From: an uncultured Tenacibaculum sp. | GTDB taxonomy: Bacteria > Bacteroidota > Bacteroidia > Flavobacteriales > Flavobacteriaceae | Length of the DNA: 64,000 nt | Direction: 5' to 3' | Assembly: GCA_947496185.1 (NCBI GenBank) | Contig: CANMCD010000011.1 | Location: 90,352 to 154,351 of the forward strand | Part shown: positions 15,488 through 27,000 of the stretch, in pieces | How the letters are laid out: each line of letters begins with the position of its first letter | How positions within the stretch are numbered: the stretch's first letter is position 1 | Notes under the pieces: model-generated | Databases searched by the model: none | What the model was told of the DNA's origin: nothing | The model's input: the letters and a program-made list of their open reading frames with translations, nothing else | Program-made: the position numbers and the translations under genes

Positions 15488-17506
15488 GTGAGGTCTATAA
15501 CATTATTTTATATAGTATTAGCTATTATTTTAAGTTTATTAGTAGCATATTATCAGTATTTTCACCGTGTAAAAAAAACATCAAAAATTGCTGTAATTTT
15601 ATTTGTATTAAGGTTTTTTAGCCTCTTCCTTTTGGGGGTGTTACTCATAAACCCAACCATTGATATATTGCAAGTAGTATACAAAAAGCCATCCTTAGCG
15701 GTATTAATTGATAATTCGTCCTCTACTAAATTTTTTAAGGAAGAAAGGAAAGTAGTAGCGCTTTTTGACGCAATAAAAAACAACGAAGATTTACAAGATA
15801 AATTCGATATTTCCGCATTTACTTTTGGAGAAAAATTATTAACGTTAGATAGTTTAACATTTAACGAACCTGCAACTAATATTGCAAAAGCAATTGTTTC
15901 AACAGAAGAGTTATATAATGATGAAAAGTTAGCAACTATATTGATTTCAGATGGAAATCAGACTTCTGGTCATGATTATGATTTTATAAATACTGAGAAT
16001 AAAATTTTCCCTGTGGTGTTGGGAGATACTACAAAATATCAAGATATTCAGATTACACGACTTAATGCTAATAAATATAGTTATATTAAAAATAAGTTTC
16101 CTGTTGAAGCAATGATATTGTATGAAGGGAATGAAAATATTGCAAAACAATTTGTTATTTCTCACAAAGGGAAAAAGGTGTATTCCGAAAAAATAATACT
16201 TTCACCAGATGCACCCTCAAAAACGATCACTACATATTTAGACTCTGATCAAAAAGGAGTACAGTATTATCATGCTTATGTAGAGCGTTTATCAAATGAG
16301 AAGAATCGTAAAAATAATCGAAAAAGTTTTGCTATAGAAGTTATGGATGAACAGACAAAAGTAGTAATTGTTAGTACTATTCTTCATCCTGATCTCGGAG
16401 CCATAAAAAAAGCAATAGAAAGTAACCAACAAAGATCCGCTACTATCAAAATAATAGGTAAGGATACTTTTGAGTTTAAAGACTATCAGTTTTATATTTT
16501 TTATCAGCCTGATAATAGGTTTAGAGATTTATTTAATAAGGTAACATCAAATTTTTTACTTATAACAGGAGGGAAAACAGATTGGAATTTTATTAATTCC
16601 TTAAAGTTAGGGCTTTCAAAAGAGGTAATTCAACAAACAGAAAATTATGAAGCAATTTACGATCCTAACTTTTTGACTTTTACACAAAAAAATATTGGTT
16701 TCGAATCCTTTCCACCTTTGGTAGATAAATTTGGTACCCTTCAGTTAACAGCTGATACGCAAGTTTTATTGTATCAAAAAATGGCAGGTTTTTCAACTGA
16801 CCAACCGTTATTGTGTACTATTGAAAAAGGAGAAGATAAATATATGTTTTTACTAGGAGAAGGTATCTGGAAATGGAGGGCAGCTAATTATATAGAGGAA
16901 GCGTCTTTTGAAAAGTTTGATGATTTTATAGGTAATATTACACAATACTTAACTTCAACAGTCAAGAGAGAACGACTTAGAGTAGAAGCAAAAAAACTAT
17001 ACCCAGCCAATGCTGCTATAACATTTACGGCATACTATGTAGATAAGAATTATCGATTCGATAAAAGGGCTTCTCTGCAATTAAAAATAACCAATACAGT
17101 TACTAAGGAAGTTCAAACAGTTCCCTTTTCTTTAATGAATACTTCGTATCAAGTTTCTGTAGAAGGTTTAGTAGGTGGAGATTATAGGTATGAGGTTTCA
17201 GTCGAGAATCAAAATATCAAAAAATACGGAGCATTCAAAGTAACGAATTATCAAATAGAAGAGCAGTTTGTGAATGCCAATATTGCAAAACTTAAAAAGC
17301 TAGCACAACAATCAAAAGGTAAACTATATCACACACATCAAATAGATAAACTAATTGATGCTTTATTAAACGATACCAGTTATTTTACAACTCAAAAAAC
17401 ACAAACCCATCATAAAACGCTTTTAGATTGGAGATGGGTATTATGGACAATTTTAGCCTTGTTTTCTTTGGAATGGTTTATTAGAAAATATTATGGTAAA
17501 ATGTAA
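15488..17506 (+). CDS. VWA-domain membrane protein, GTG start
   Basis: A 672-residue protein with two N-terminal membrane helices (residues about 5-20 and 35-55), a von Willebrand A domain with an intact MIDAS-type DxSxS (AVLIDNSSSTKFF near residue 72) and the later ISDGNQTSG loop, a long extracytoplasmic region, and a C-terminal helix (WRWVLWTILALFSLEWFIRKYYG). The layout matches large BatA-like VWA proteins of Bacteroidota that span the inner membrane, but the usual MoxR ATPase and Bat partners are absent here. It starts with GTG; no ATG is in frame upstream. Likely metal-dependent protein interaction at the envelope; partner unknown. Confidence 0.85.
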   Translation: MRSITLFYIVLAIILSLLVAYYQYFHRVKKTSKIAVILFVLRFFSLFLLGVLLINPTIDILQVVYKKPSLAVLIDNSSSTKFFKEERKVVALFDAIKNNEDLQDKFDISAFTFGEKLLTLDSLTFNEPATNIAKAIVSTEELYNDEKLATILISDGNQTSGHDYDFINTENKIFPVVLGDTTKYQDIQITRLNANKYSYIKNKFPVEAMILYEGNENIAKQFVISHKGKKVYSEKIILSPDAPSKTITTYLDSDQKGVQYYHAYVERLSNEKNRKNNRKSFAIEVMDEQTKVVIVSTILHPDLGAIKKAIESNQQRSATIKIIGKDTFEFKDYQFYIFYQPDNRFRDLFNKVTSNFLLITGGKTDWNFINSLKLGLSKEVIQQTENYEAIYDPNFLTFTQKNIGFESFPPLVDKFGTLQLTADTQVLLYQKMAGFSTDQPLLCTIEKGEDKYMFLLGEGIWKWRAANYIEEASFEKFDDFIGNITQYLTSTVKRERLRVEAKKLYPANAAITFTAYYVDKNYRFDKRASLQLKITNTVTKEVQTVPFSLMNTSYQVSVEGLVGGDYRYEVSVENQNIKKYGAFKVTNYQIEEQFVNANIAKLKKLAQQSKGKLYHTHQIDKLIDALLNDTSYFTTQKTQTHHKTLLDWRWVLWTILALFSLEWFIRKYYGKM

Positions 17507-17539
17507 TTTATAAATGAGATATAGATATGAGAATAGTAA

Positions 17540-18754
17540 TTAATCTGTATGTTTATTTAGGTTTTTAATATAATCTGAGGGTTTATATCCTGTTATTTTG
17601 AAAAATACTTTAGAAAAAGAGTCTGAATTTGTATAACCTACCTCGGTAGCTATAGCTTTTATGGTAAATTTTCTTACATAGATGTTATTTTGAAGTTGTT
17701 GTAAAACATCATTTATACGTAAAGAGTTTATATATGTAGAAAATGAACTGTTTTTATGATGGTTAATTACTTTTGATAAATAACAGGTATTTGTATTTAA
17801 TTTTTTAGATAAAGAGCTTAACGAGATGTTTTTTGAGGTGTAGCCCCTATTTTTTTCAAATTTTTCTAACCGAAATAAAATCTTTTCTACAATATCTTGT
17901 GGTACATTTATTTTCTTTCCCTCAATAGAATTTGAAAAATCTACCTTTTTTATAGAGCAGGTTTTAATTTCTAGCTGATTTATTGTAGGTATATTCCTCT
18001 GATAAGAAATATCATACCTTTTGGTGTTTTGGTTACGTTTTAAATTAGCGTTCTTTTTATATAGTTTTCTTAATTGAATAAACATTTGATACCCCAACCA
18101 ATAAATTAAAATTGATGAAAATAACTGTAAAGGATAGTAGGCATACATGGGTACTTTAAAATGTAGGATTATTGCTAAAATTAGCGGGAATAGCCAAAAA
18201 ACATAAGCGACCGTTCCGAGTTCAAAAAATGTATGAATCCAAGTTAAATAATTTTCTTTGATTAGAATTTTGTTTTTTATTTGACTTTTAAAAATATAAA
18301 ATGAATAGGCAAAAATAGCTAGAGAGATAAGGATACTAATTACTTCTTCTACGGTCGCATACATTTCTAAATAAAATGAAATTTTAGGGTCATAATAATT
18401 GAAATATAAAAAACCAAGACGGATAGTTATAAAGCTAAAAAATAAAAATATAGCTAAGTGCAGTAAGGGTAAGTAACTTTTTTTAACATCTATAAAATCA
18501 ACCAAAAAAGCATAAAATAAAGGAGCTACCATAAAGTGCCAAGGAGTTTCGATATATGTAAAGTTAAAAAATTTGGTGAAAGATGGATTTACTAAAAACC
18601 AAGATTGTAAATTATTCAGTGACATTATAAGGATAAGAAACGCCATATAATAAGTACCTCTTTTTTTTACATTTAAGAATATCAAAAAGACAAAAGAAAA
18701 TATAAAACCATGGAGTGAACTCAATAGTAAAAAGTAATCTAAAAAGTATTTCAT
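17540..18754 (-). CDS. AraC-family regulator with a membrane-embedded N-terminus
   Basis: A 404-residue protein. About seven hydrophobic segments fill residues 5-235 (LLLSSLHGFIFSFVFLIFLN, then LLHLAIFLFFSFITIRLGF and others). The C-terminal 100 residues form an AraC/XylS double helix-turn-helix (SLSSLSKKLNTNTCYLSKVI and FTIKAIATEVGYTNSDSFSK, closing with GYKPSDYI). Proteins of this build are membrane-bound sensors that regulate transcription directly. The start is ATG 18754; the TTG 6 bp upstream is less likely. It lies upstream and divergent from the secreted-protein/RHS unit across 530 bp, so that unit is the obvious candidate target, though this is only positional. Confidence 0.88.
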   Translation of the reverse strand: MKYFLDYFLLLSSLHGFIFSFVFLIFLNVKKRGTYYMAFLILIMSLNNLQSWFLVNPSFTKFFNFTYIETPWHFMVAPLFYAFLVDFIDVKKSYLPLLHLAIFLFFSFITIRLGFLYFNYYDPKISFYLEMYATVEEVISILISLAIFAYSFYIFKSQIKNKILIKENYLTWIHTFFELGTVAYVFWLFPLILAIILHFKVPMYAYYPLQLFSSILIYWLGYQMFIQLRKLYKKNANLKRNQNTKRYDISYQRNIPTINQLEIKTCSIKKVDFSNSIEGKKINVPQDIVEKILFRLEKFEKNRGYTSKNISLSSLSKKLNTNTCYLSKVINHHKNSSFSTYINSLRINDVLQQLQNNIYVRKFTIKAIATEVGYTNSDSFSKVFFKITGYKPSDYIKNLNKHTD

Positions 18755-19156
18755 TTTCAATTTTTTAATTATAGGGTGAAAAAAACGACCCGAATTTAGG
18801 GATAATTTTACTGGTAATAAAATAAAATACTGTATTTATGTTAATATTATGGTATTTGTTTAAAGTTAAGTGTGTTTTATTGTTTATTATTTGCTTTGAT
18901 GAGTTGTGGAATATATTTTTTTGAAGTTATACTATTGAAACCCATAAATTTAGGTTGATAACTATTTCTATGGTGTCTAAAATATTAGATATCAGTTAGG
19001 GGAAACTGAAGAAGTAATAAATGTCAACTATGACATTAACAAATGCTGATATGTAATTTGGGTTAAAGGCATGTTTATTGTAGAAGTAATAGTTTGATGT
19101 GTTTTTGTTAGTAAACAATGTTTTTATTAGTTATTGTTTAGTGTATTGTTAATTTT
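18755..19156. other. Intergenic region between AraC gene and RHS unit
   Basis: AT-rich, no ORF. It should hold both divergent promoters and any AraC-type operator. I saw no obvious direct repeat by eye. A weak minus-strand -7-like box (TAAATTCG) lies about 40 bp before the AraC start. Confidence 0.4.
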
Positions 19157-19187
19157 TTTGTAAATATCACTATTTGGTCTATCTTGC
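19157..19187 (+). promoter_or_regulatory. Possible promoter of the secreted-protein/RHS unit
   Basis: TTTG (19157-19160), exactly 19 nt, then TATCTTGC (19180-19187), an imperfect -7 box. Predicted start near 19193 would leave a leader of about 95 nt before ATG 19288. Confidence 0.4.
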
Positions 19188-19287
19188 GAATCCTTAGGTT
19201 TTTTTTATACTTTTTACAGGGAAATTTAAGGTATTTCAGCTTTTTCAAGGAGAAATAATACAAACTATATAAACTAAACTACTACAA

Positions 19288-21033
19288 ATGAAAAATAGGA
19301 CTAAACAGTTGCTATGTGTCTTGCCGTTATGTATTTTAAATACGTTATCTGCTCAAAATTTATTAAAAATCAATACATGGAAGCCTGGATCTGAAAATTT
19401 GAAGGATTTTGTTAATAACGGAACCGTTTCTGAGAATAGTCGGGAAATGGGGAAAAACCATTTGGGAAAAAATGTTGTCTTATGGAAAGCAAGTCCTGAT
19501 AAAAACTCTGATAGGGATGGAGGGTGGACTACGCCACCTATAACAATTGATCATTCAAAAACCTACAGGTTAACTGTATGGATAAAAAAGATGAACTCTA
19601 ATGACGGATCGACTTATTTTGGTTTTTATAGTAAAAATAATGGATTAACACTAGAAGGTAAGGTAAACAACAATCCTTATTTTTGGTACGGAGATTTACC
19701 TTTACTCAATCGTTGGTATTTATTAGTGGGGTATGTACATAATAGCAGTTACGGAACAAAAACACATATGGGAGCTATTTACGATGGAGTAACTGGTAAG
19801 AAAGTAAAAACAATAACAGATTTTAAGTTTAAAAATACAGCTAAAGAGTTAAGGCATCGAGCCTACCTGTTTTACGATAGGAATACTTCGGATAGCCAAT
19901 ATTTTTCTGCTCCCAGAATGGAAGTGGTAACTGGTAGGGAGCCTTCTGTTTCTAAGCTTCTAGGAATCAAAGAATCAAATACCACTAACTTATTAAACAC
20001 AGATACTTGGAAAATAGGGGCAGGAAGTGTTATTGGTTATACTCAAAATGGTAGTACAGTAGAAAATACCAGAGAACTGGGGAAAAACCATGTTGGAAGT
20101 GAAGTCGTTTTATGGAAGGCAACATCAGATGCAGAGAAAGGACCTGATGGGGGTTACAATACTTCGTATATTCCCATAGATCATACAAAAACATACCGAC
20201 TAGCGGTTTGGTTAAAAAAAACAAATTCAAATGATGGCATGTCCTATTTTGGATTTAAAAGCCCTGATAACGGTTTAACTTTGGATGGTAAAGTAAATAA
20301 CAACCCTTACTTTTGGTATGGAGATTTACCTAAATTGAATCATTGGTATTTACTGATAGGGTATGTTCATGGAAGTAAGTATACTAAGACTATTCACCAA
20401 GGGGGTATTTATGATGGAGTAACGGGGAAGAAAGTGAAAAATATAACAGACTTTAAGTTTAAAAATACGGCTACAGTTTTAAGAAATAGGGCCTATTTAT
20501 ATTATGATACAAATACGTTAGATACTCAATATTTTTATGCCCCACGAATTGATTTGATATCAGGAAAAGAACCTAGTATTCTAAACTTATTAAAAGTTGA
20601 AGCGGATGCAAAAGTTATTGTGTCCTATGATAATGCAGGGAATCAAATAAAAAAGTTTTATTGTAATGATCCTGCTTATTGTTCTTCATCTCCAACTAAT
20701 AAGCAATTAAGATCAAGAGAAGATAACGATTCTTCGGTTACTAATTCTGATGATAATCAAGAAGAAAATAATGATAATGCGCATTTTTATGATGATAGTT
20801 TACTCATATATCCAAATCCGACAAGAGGTTACTGTTTCATTCAAACGAAGTCAAATCTGAATAAAATCGAGGAGATATTGGTGTATAGTACTGATGGAAA
20901 ATTAATTAAAAAAATTAAAATTTCTAAGGGGATGGAACGAATTGACCTATCAAATTTATCTTCCGGTACTTACTACTTACATTTTCATTTGGATGATGGG
21001 AAAGGATTAACAAAAACAATCATCAAAAACTAA
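19288..21033 (+). CDS. Secreted protein with two internal repeats and a T9SS sorting domain
   Basis: A 581-residue secreted protein: signal peptide (MKNRTKQLLCVLPLCILNTLSAQ), then two near-identical modules of about 205 residues (about 24-228 and 234-440). Both begin NLL..(N/D)TWK and contain GKNH.G..VVLWKA, KVNNNPYFWYGDLP and YDGVTGKKVK. A low-complexity Asp/Asn/Ser linker (about 470-500) leads to a C-terminal type A sorting domain (YPNPTRG start, then SSGTYYLHFHL), so the protein should be exported by the type IX system to the surface or medium. The modules look like strand-rich carbohydrate or surface-binding domains, but no family is recognised. The gene is 29 bp before the RHS gene and surely co-transcribed with it. 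Confidence 0.85.
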   Translation: MKNRTKQLLCVLPLCILNTLSAQNLLKINTWKPGSENLKDFVNNGTVSENSREMGKNHLGKNVVLWKASPDKNSDRDGGWTTPPITIDHSKTYRLTVWIKKMNSNDGSTYFGFYSKNNGLTLEGKVNNNPYFWYGDLPLLNRWYLLVGYVHNSSYGTKTHMGAIYDGVTGKKVKTITDFKFKNTAKELRHRAYLFYDRNTSDSQYFSAPRMEVVTGREPSVSKLLGIKESNTTNLLNTDTWKIGAGSVIGYTQNGSTVENTRELGKNHVGSEVVLWKATSDAEKGPDGGYNTSYIPIDHTKTYRLAVWLKKTNSNDGMSYFGFKSPDNGLTLDGKVNNNPYFWYGDLPKLNHWYLLIGYVHGSKYTKTIHQGGIYDGVTGKKVKNITDFKFKNTATVLRNRAYLYYDTNTLDTQYFYAPRIDLISGKEPSILNLLKVEADAKVIVSYDNAGNQIKKFYCNDPAYCSSSPTNKQLRSREDNDSSVTNSDDNQEENNDNAHFYDDSLLIYPNPTRGYCFIQTKSNLNKIEEILVYSTDGKLIKKIKISKGMERIDLSNLSSGTYYLHFHLDDGKGLTKTIIKN

Positions 21034-21062
21034 ATACATAACAAACTAAATTACCTACTATA

Positions 21063-24000
21063 ATGAAAAAAACTGTATACCTTGGTGTATTATGGTTGTT
21101 ACTATCTATACACACCAATACACAGAGTCAAACTGCAATCAGGGGCAGGAAAGTATTAAAACAATTTTTAGAAACAACAGAAATACGTACTTCATCTAGA
21201 GAAGTAGAATTAGAGCTTTCACTACCATCAGGAGGAAAAGTACTTGATGGGGGCGTAGATGTTCCAAATAGACCTGTTAATACGTCAACGGAAGTAGGTA
21301 GTACATCAGGAAAACTGTCTGTATCATTAACAGGAGCAGCTACTTATGCCATTCCAGTAATAATTCCTCCAGGTATTAAAGATGTAGTACCAAAGATAGG
21401 AATCAGCTATAGTAGTCAAGCCTCAAATGGATTAGCGGGTTGGGGTTGGAATGTGTCTGGGTTATCAACTATTAGTAGAATACCTGCTATCAAATATTAT
21501 GATAAAAAAAATAACGGAGTAGATTTTAAAGACGATCGTTTTGCAATTGATGGGCAACGTTTGTTGTTAAAGTCAGGAAAGTATGGAGCGGATAAGGCGG
21601 TTTATCAAACAGAAAACTATTCAAATGTTAAAATTATTTCATATGGAACTTCCCCTTATGGTAGTAACTATGGACCTTCTTATTTTATAGTATATTATCC
21701 TAATGGAGCTAGAGCATGGTACGGCAATGCTGGTGGTTCTAGGTCAAGGTTAGAGTGGGCTATTTATAAATGGCAAGATAGCCAAGGTAATTTTATAGAA
21801 TATAATTATCAGCAAGATAATGGATTATTAAGTATCAATACTATTGGTTATGGTACAAAATCAGGTACTGCTTCTTTAAATAAAATTCATTTTACGTATC
21901 AAACTAGAAAAAGACCAGAAATAGTTTTTGTGGGAGGACATAAGTTTGAAAGAACCAATTTACTTAATAGTATTCAGGTTAAAGTAGGAAATTCTCAATA
22001 CCGAAAATATGTGATTAAACATGCTACAACTTCGTTAGGGTATCAAAATGTGAGTTCTGTTACTGAATATAATGCAAAAAATAAATCAATGACGCCGATT
22101 TATTTTGATTATGAAAGATCAACACCTGGTTTTCAGAAAAGAAAAGAAGTTAGTATTGCGCCCGGTTTTGATTATAAAACTGGACATTTGATTACAGGAG
22201 AATTTACGGGTGATGGTCGAACCGATGTAGTGGTTTATAAAAAAAATGATAAAAAAAATATTTATTTGTACTACAATTTATATAATGATAGAAGTTATGG
22301 ATACAGAATTAAAACAGATAATTTTTCAGATATTTTTGCAAGTAAAATTCTTTCAAAGGAAGGTAAACTTTTAGCAAAACAAGGAATAACGCTTGTTGAT
22401 GATATTTCTACATCAAAAGAAACCAAAGCTTCTATTCGTTTTAGAACATTTACCAAAGAGACTAGAGGTTCCGTTGTTCAATATGAAAAAATATGGAAAA
22501 CTGCTAAATATCAAACGGATCTTTGTGGTATAAAAGTTTATAAAAATATTCCTAAAAAATATGTTACAGGAGATTTTAACGGAGATGGTTTGACAGATGT
22601 TTTAGCTATACAATTACCCTATACCTTAAAAAGTAATTGTAGAAGAAAATATCAAGATTTTCCAGGTCACAGACGTCATGCTGCTAGAAGAAGTTCAGGT
22701 AGAACCTTACATCGAGAGATAGATGATAGAGAATTTATTCACGGTTGCCAATGTAATGAGACAAAAGTAAACAGACATAATTCAAGAGTTGATTTTATTG
22801 ATTTAAAAAGAACAAAAACAACAAATTTCACCAATTTATCTGGGCATCTAAATCCAGCTGTTGGACCAAAAGACAAAGTTTTGGTAGCTGATCATGATGG
22901 AGATGGAAGACAAGATGTGTATCATTTTAAAGAAGGAAAATTATACATATATACTATAAATGATAATAATAAGTTAATAAAAATTCATCAAGAATCGGAT
23001 ACAACTATCAAATTAGATAACCCTATATTATTAGGAGATTATAATGGCGATGGTAAGACGGACTTTATGACTGCTGTAGCTGAAAAGTTTTCTAGATGGA
23101 AGATGTTTATTTCTAAGGGAAAAAGTTTTCATAAAGAAACTACGGTGCTTCCTTTTGCTTTTAATAAAGATAAATTAGGAAGTAAAACAAAAGTGGTAAG
23201 TGGAGTTTCAATAAAAAAACCATATTATGAATACCGCTATGTACCTCAAGATGTTAATGGCGATGGTAAAACAGATGTGATTTTACATAGAGTCGTAGCG
23301 CCTTATTCGTCTTATGATAAATCAGTAGAATATGTAACGGTTTATAAAAACCATAATACAAATACAAGAAATGTTGTTGGTAACATACGTGAGATTTCTA
23401 TAGGCAGGGGAATTCCTATACATGGAGGAATTCCAAAAACTGTAGGTTCAATAGGGTTTTCTTTTGAAACTCATTTTGTTAAAAGAAATGGTGGGGTTAA
23501 TAAGTTTGGAAGGCCCATATTTCTAGAACAAAACCGAACTAATGGTAATCTTGAATACGCTTATATTAGTGTTAATCATATATATGCGTACGAATTTACC
23601 AAAGATTCTCGAAATGATACCTCATTGCGTAGTGTTACGAATAACGGCGTTAAAACTACAATACAATATGAAAGAATGGGGGGAGGACAATCGAGTTCCA
23701 GATCAGCATATTCAAATGATGCAAGTCAATCATATCCTTATACCAATATTAATTATGCTTATTCTTATCGATTAGTCAAAAAATTGACTGAAGAGGCGTC
23801 TGGTTTACAACGAACACAAGATTTTAAATACCATGGAGCAGTTTCTCATGTTGATTTAGGGTATCAAGGCTTTTTAAGAACCTCACGAACTAATTGGTAC
23901 GGAGATGGAGTTGGAACTTTATGGACGGTATCTAAACACGATCCTACAAAAAAGAATGTAATTGTAGAGCAATGGACAGGTACTTCATCAGGTGCAAGTA

Positions 24001-27000
24001 GTCTTTATATAACTAAGACTACGAATACATATAAAACCAATTTAGCATCTAATAAGATGTTTAGTAATATGCTAATTAAATCGGTTCATCACGATAGACA
24101 TACTAGAGCAACAACGACTAAAACGTATGAATATGATCGATATAATAATCTTTTGGAAGAGTTACAGGTATATCAAGGAGGAAGTAGCAAAACCAAGTTG
24201 ACTTATAGTAATAATCCAAATGCAAACGATCAACATTATTATGTAGGAAGAATTACAAAAAAAATAAATACGAGTATCATTGGAGGTAATTCTTTCATAG
24301 AAGAAGAACAATATGTATATAAAAATAACCTATTAACACAAAATAAAGTTAAGGGAACTGGAACTTCATGGAAGATCGAAACGTTTGCTCATGATACGTA
24401 TGGTAATATAACTAAAAAAACACTTTCTTCTAGTGGAGTTTCTCCAAGAACAGAAAAATTTGAGTATGATACTTCAGGAAGGTTTATAAAAACATCAATA
24501 GATGTTGAAGGGTTAAAAACTACTTTTACCTACGATGTTTTTGGAAATCCATTAACAACTACCAATCCATTTGGTCAGAAAACAACATTTACGCATGATG
24601 GATGGAATCGTTTAAAATCAGAAAAAAACTTTTTAGGAAAAATGACTTCCTATAAGTATACTAGACTAACAGGAGGAGGTGTCAAAAAATATACAGATTA
24701 TCCCCAAGGAGCTGATATATTTAAAGATTATAATGCATTAGGCTGGATAGTAAAAAGTGGAATTTTAGGATTAAAAAATAAGTGGACTTATAAAAGTTTT
24801 AAGTTCGATGCTGGAGGAAGAAAAATAGCGGAGAGTGAACCTTATTTTTCAAAAGCAAGCCAATGGAATACGACTGCTTATGATAATTTTGGAAGAATAA
24901 TTGCTAAAACTTCTTTTAATGGATTAGTAGCAAATATTCAGTATAATGGGTTGACTACTACAGTAAATGAAGGGACTAAAACAGTAAAAACTACAAAAGA
25001 TGCAGGAGGTAATATTATTAAATTAGTAGATAATGGAGGAACCATTAATTATACGTATCATGGTAACGGAGTGATGAAATCAGCTAATTATGGAGGGCAT
25101 ATAGTGCATACTGAAATTGATGGTTGGGGAAGAAAAAAGAAGTTAACAGATCCTTCCGCAGGAACGTATACCTATAAACACAATAATTTTGGAGAGCTTT
25201 TAACTGAAACTGCCCCAAAAGGAACTACAAGTTATACGTATGATGCTTTTGGTAAAATGTTAACGAAAAGCGTAAAAGGAGATAATACTGATATACAACT
25301 TCAATATGCTTATAATACAACAACAAAGTTAATTACTAGTATTAAAGGAAAAAATAATCGTACGAATGAAAACTATTCATATACCTATCAATATGATCTA
25401 TATAAACGTCCTAGAATAACCAAAGAACAAAACGGAAAGGCATATTTTGAACATAGTATATCTAGAGATCGTTATGGTAGAGTAATTGCGGAAACGTATG
25501 TGAGTAAAAATAAAGCAAATGTTAGTAGTAAAGTTTCAGTAAAAAAAATCTATGACACTCATTCTGGAGTATTAAGTGAGATTCGAGATGCTCAGACGAA
25601 CACTTCTTTATGGACTATAAATGAAGTAAATGATAGAGGACAATCGAAAAAGGTTACGCTGGGTAATGGAATGGTTAAAAATAAAACATATAACTCTCAA
25701 GGGTTTTTAACTAAAATATTAGATCAAATTTCAGGAAAATCTCCAAAAACAGCCTTACATGTTGATTATAGTTTTGATGTAAAAAGAGGTAATTTACTAA
25801 AGCGTAAAAACCATCATTTCTCTTGGAATGAAGAGTTTAGCTACGATGCTTTGGACAGGTTAACAAATATTGCTGGTTCAATAAATAGAAACCAAACGTA
25901 TGATACTCGTGGTCGTATTTCAAATAATTCAACATTAGGAGCTTATAAGTATGCTACAAAGACTTCCTATCGTTTACAAGAGATTGACGTAAATACTGAA
26001 GGAAGTTTATATTATCAAAATGCGCCTATGCAAAGCGTAACGTATAATGCTTTTAAAAAAACTGTAAATATTGTTGCGGAAGACAAAGGCAAGGTGAATT
26101 TTGAATATAGTATTTTACAAAACAGAAGCCATTCTTATTACGGTGGAAAAAATGATGATAAATTAAAGAGACGTTATCAAAAGCATTATTCAGCTATTTC
26201 TCCTGTAGAGATTGAAGAAGATGCAAAAGGAAATACTAAAATAATAACCTATATAGGGGGGGATGCCTATTCGGCTCCAGTAGTATATATACAACAAACA
26301 GCTAAAGGGACTTCAAGTGGATATCATTATTTACATAGAGATTATTTAAACAGTATTCTTGCGATTTCAGATAGTAAGGGGAAAATCTTAGAACAGCGTC
26401 AATTTGGAGCTTGGGGAGAAGTGGACAGATTTAAACGTAATCAGAGTGAAATTAACTTTAAGTATGATACTTCTCTTTTAAATAGGGGATATACGGGGCA
26501 TGAACACTTTGTAGATGTAGCATTAATACATATGAATGGCCGTATGTATGATGCAAAATTGGGAAGGTTTTTATCTCCAGACAATTATATTCAAGAGCCT
26601 TTTAGTACCCAAAGTTTTAATAGATATGGGTATGTTTGGAATAACCCATTAAAGTATACAGATCAAAGTGGGGAATTTTTCTGGGTAGCAGTAGCATATG
26701 CTGCGGCTGTTGGTGCCACCATAGGAGCGGTTAGTTATGTAATAAATGCAGCTATTACTGGTAATTGGAATTGGGGAGATTTTGGAAAGGCTATTTTAGG
26801 AGGTGCTATTTCTGGAGCGATAACTGGAGCAATTGCTCCGGGTGCTGTACTTATGAATGCTGTGAATGTAGGGTTTGGAGCCTCCGTTGCTATGGGAGTA
26901 GTAGCAGGGTTTTTACCAGGCTTTGATATTCAAGTAGGAGATTTTAACTTTAGATTAAGTCCAGCCATAGCATTTGGTAAAGCTTATGGTGTCGGAGCCA

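Noticed and set aside
23542-23775. Alternative-frame ORFs inside the RHS gene, also at 26955-27198 on both strands.
   Set aside because: Overlap fully with a convincing 2192-codon gene and encode no recognisable protein.
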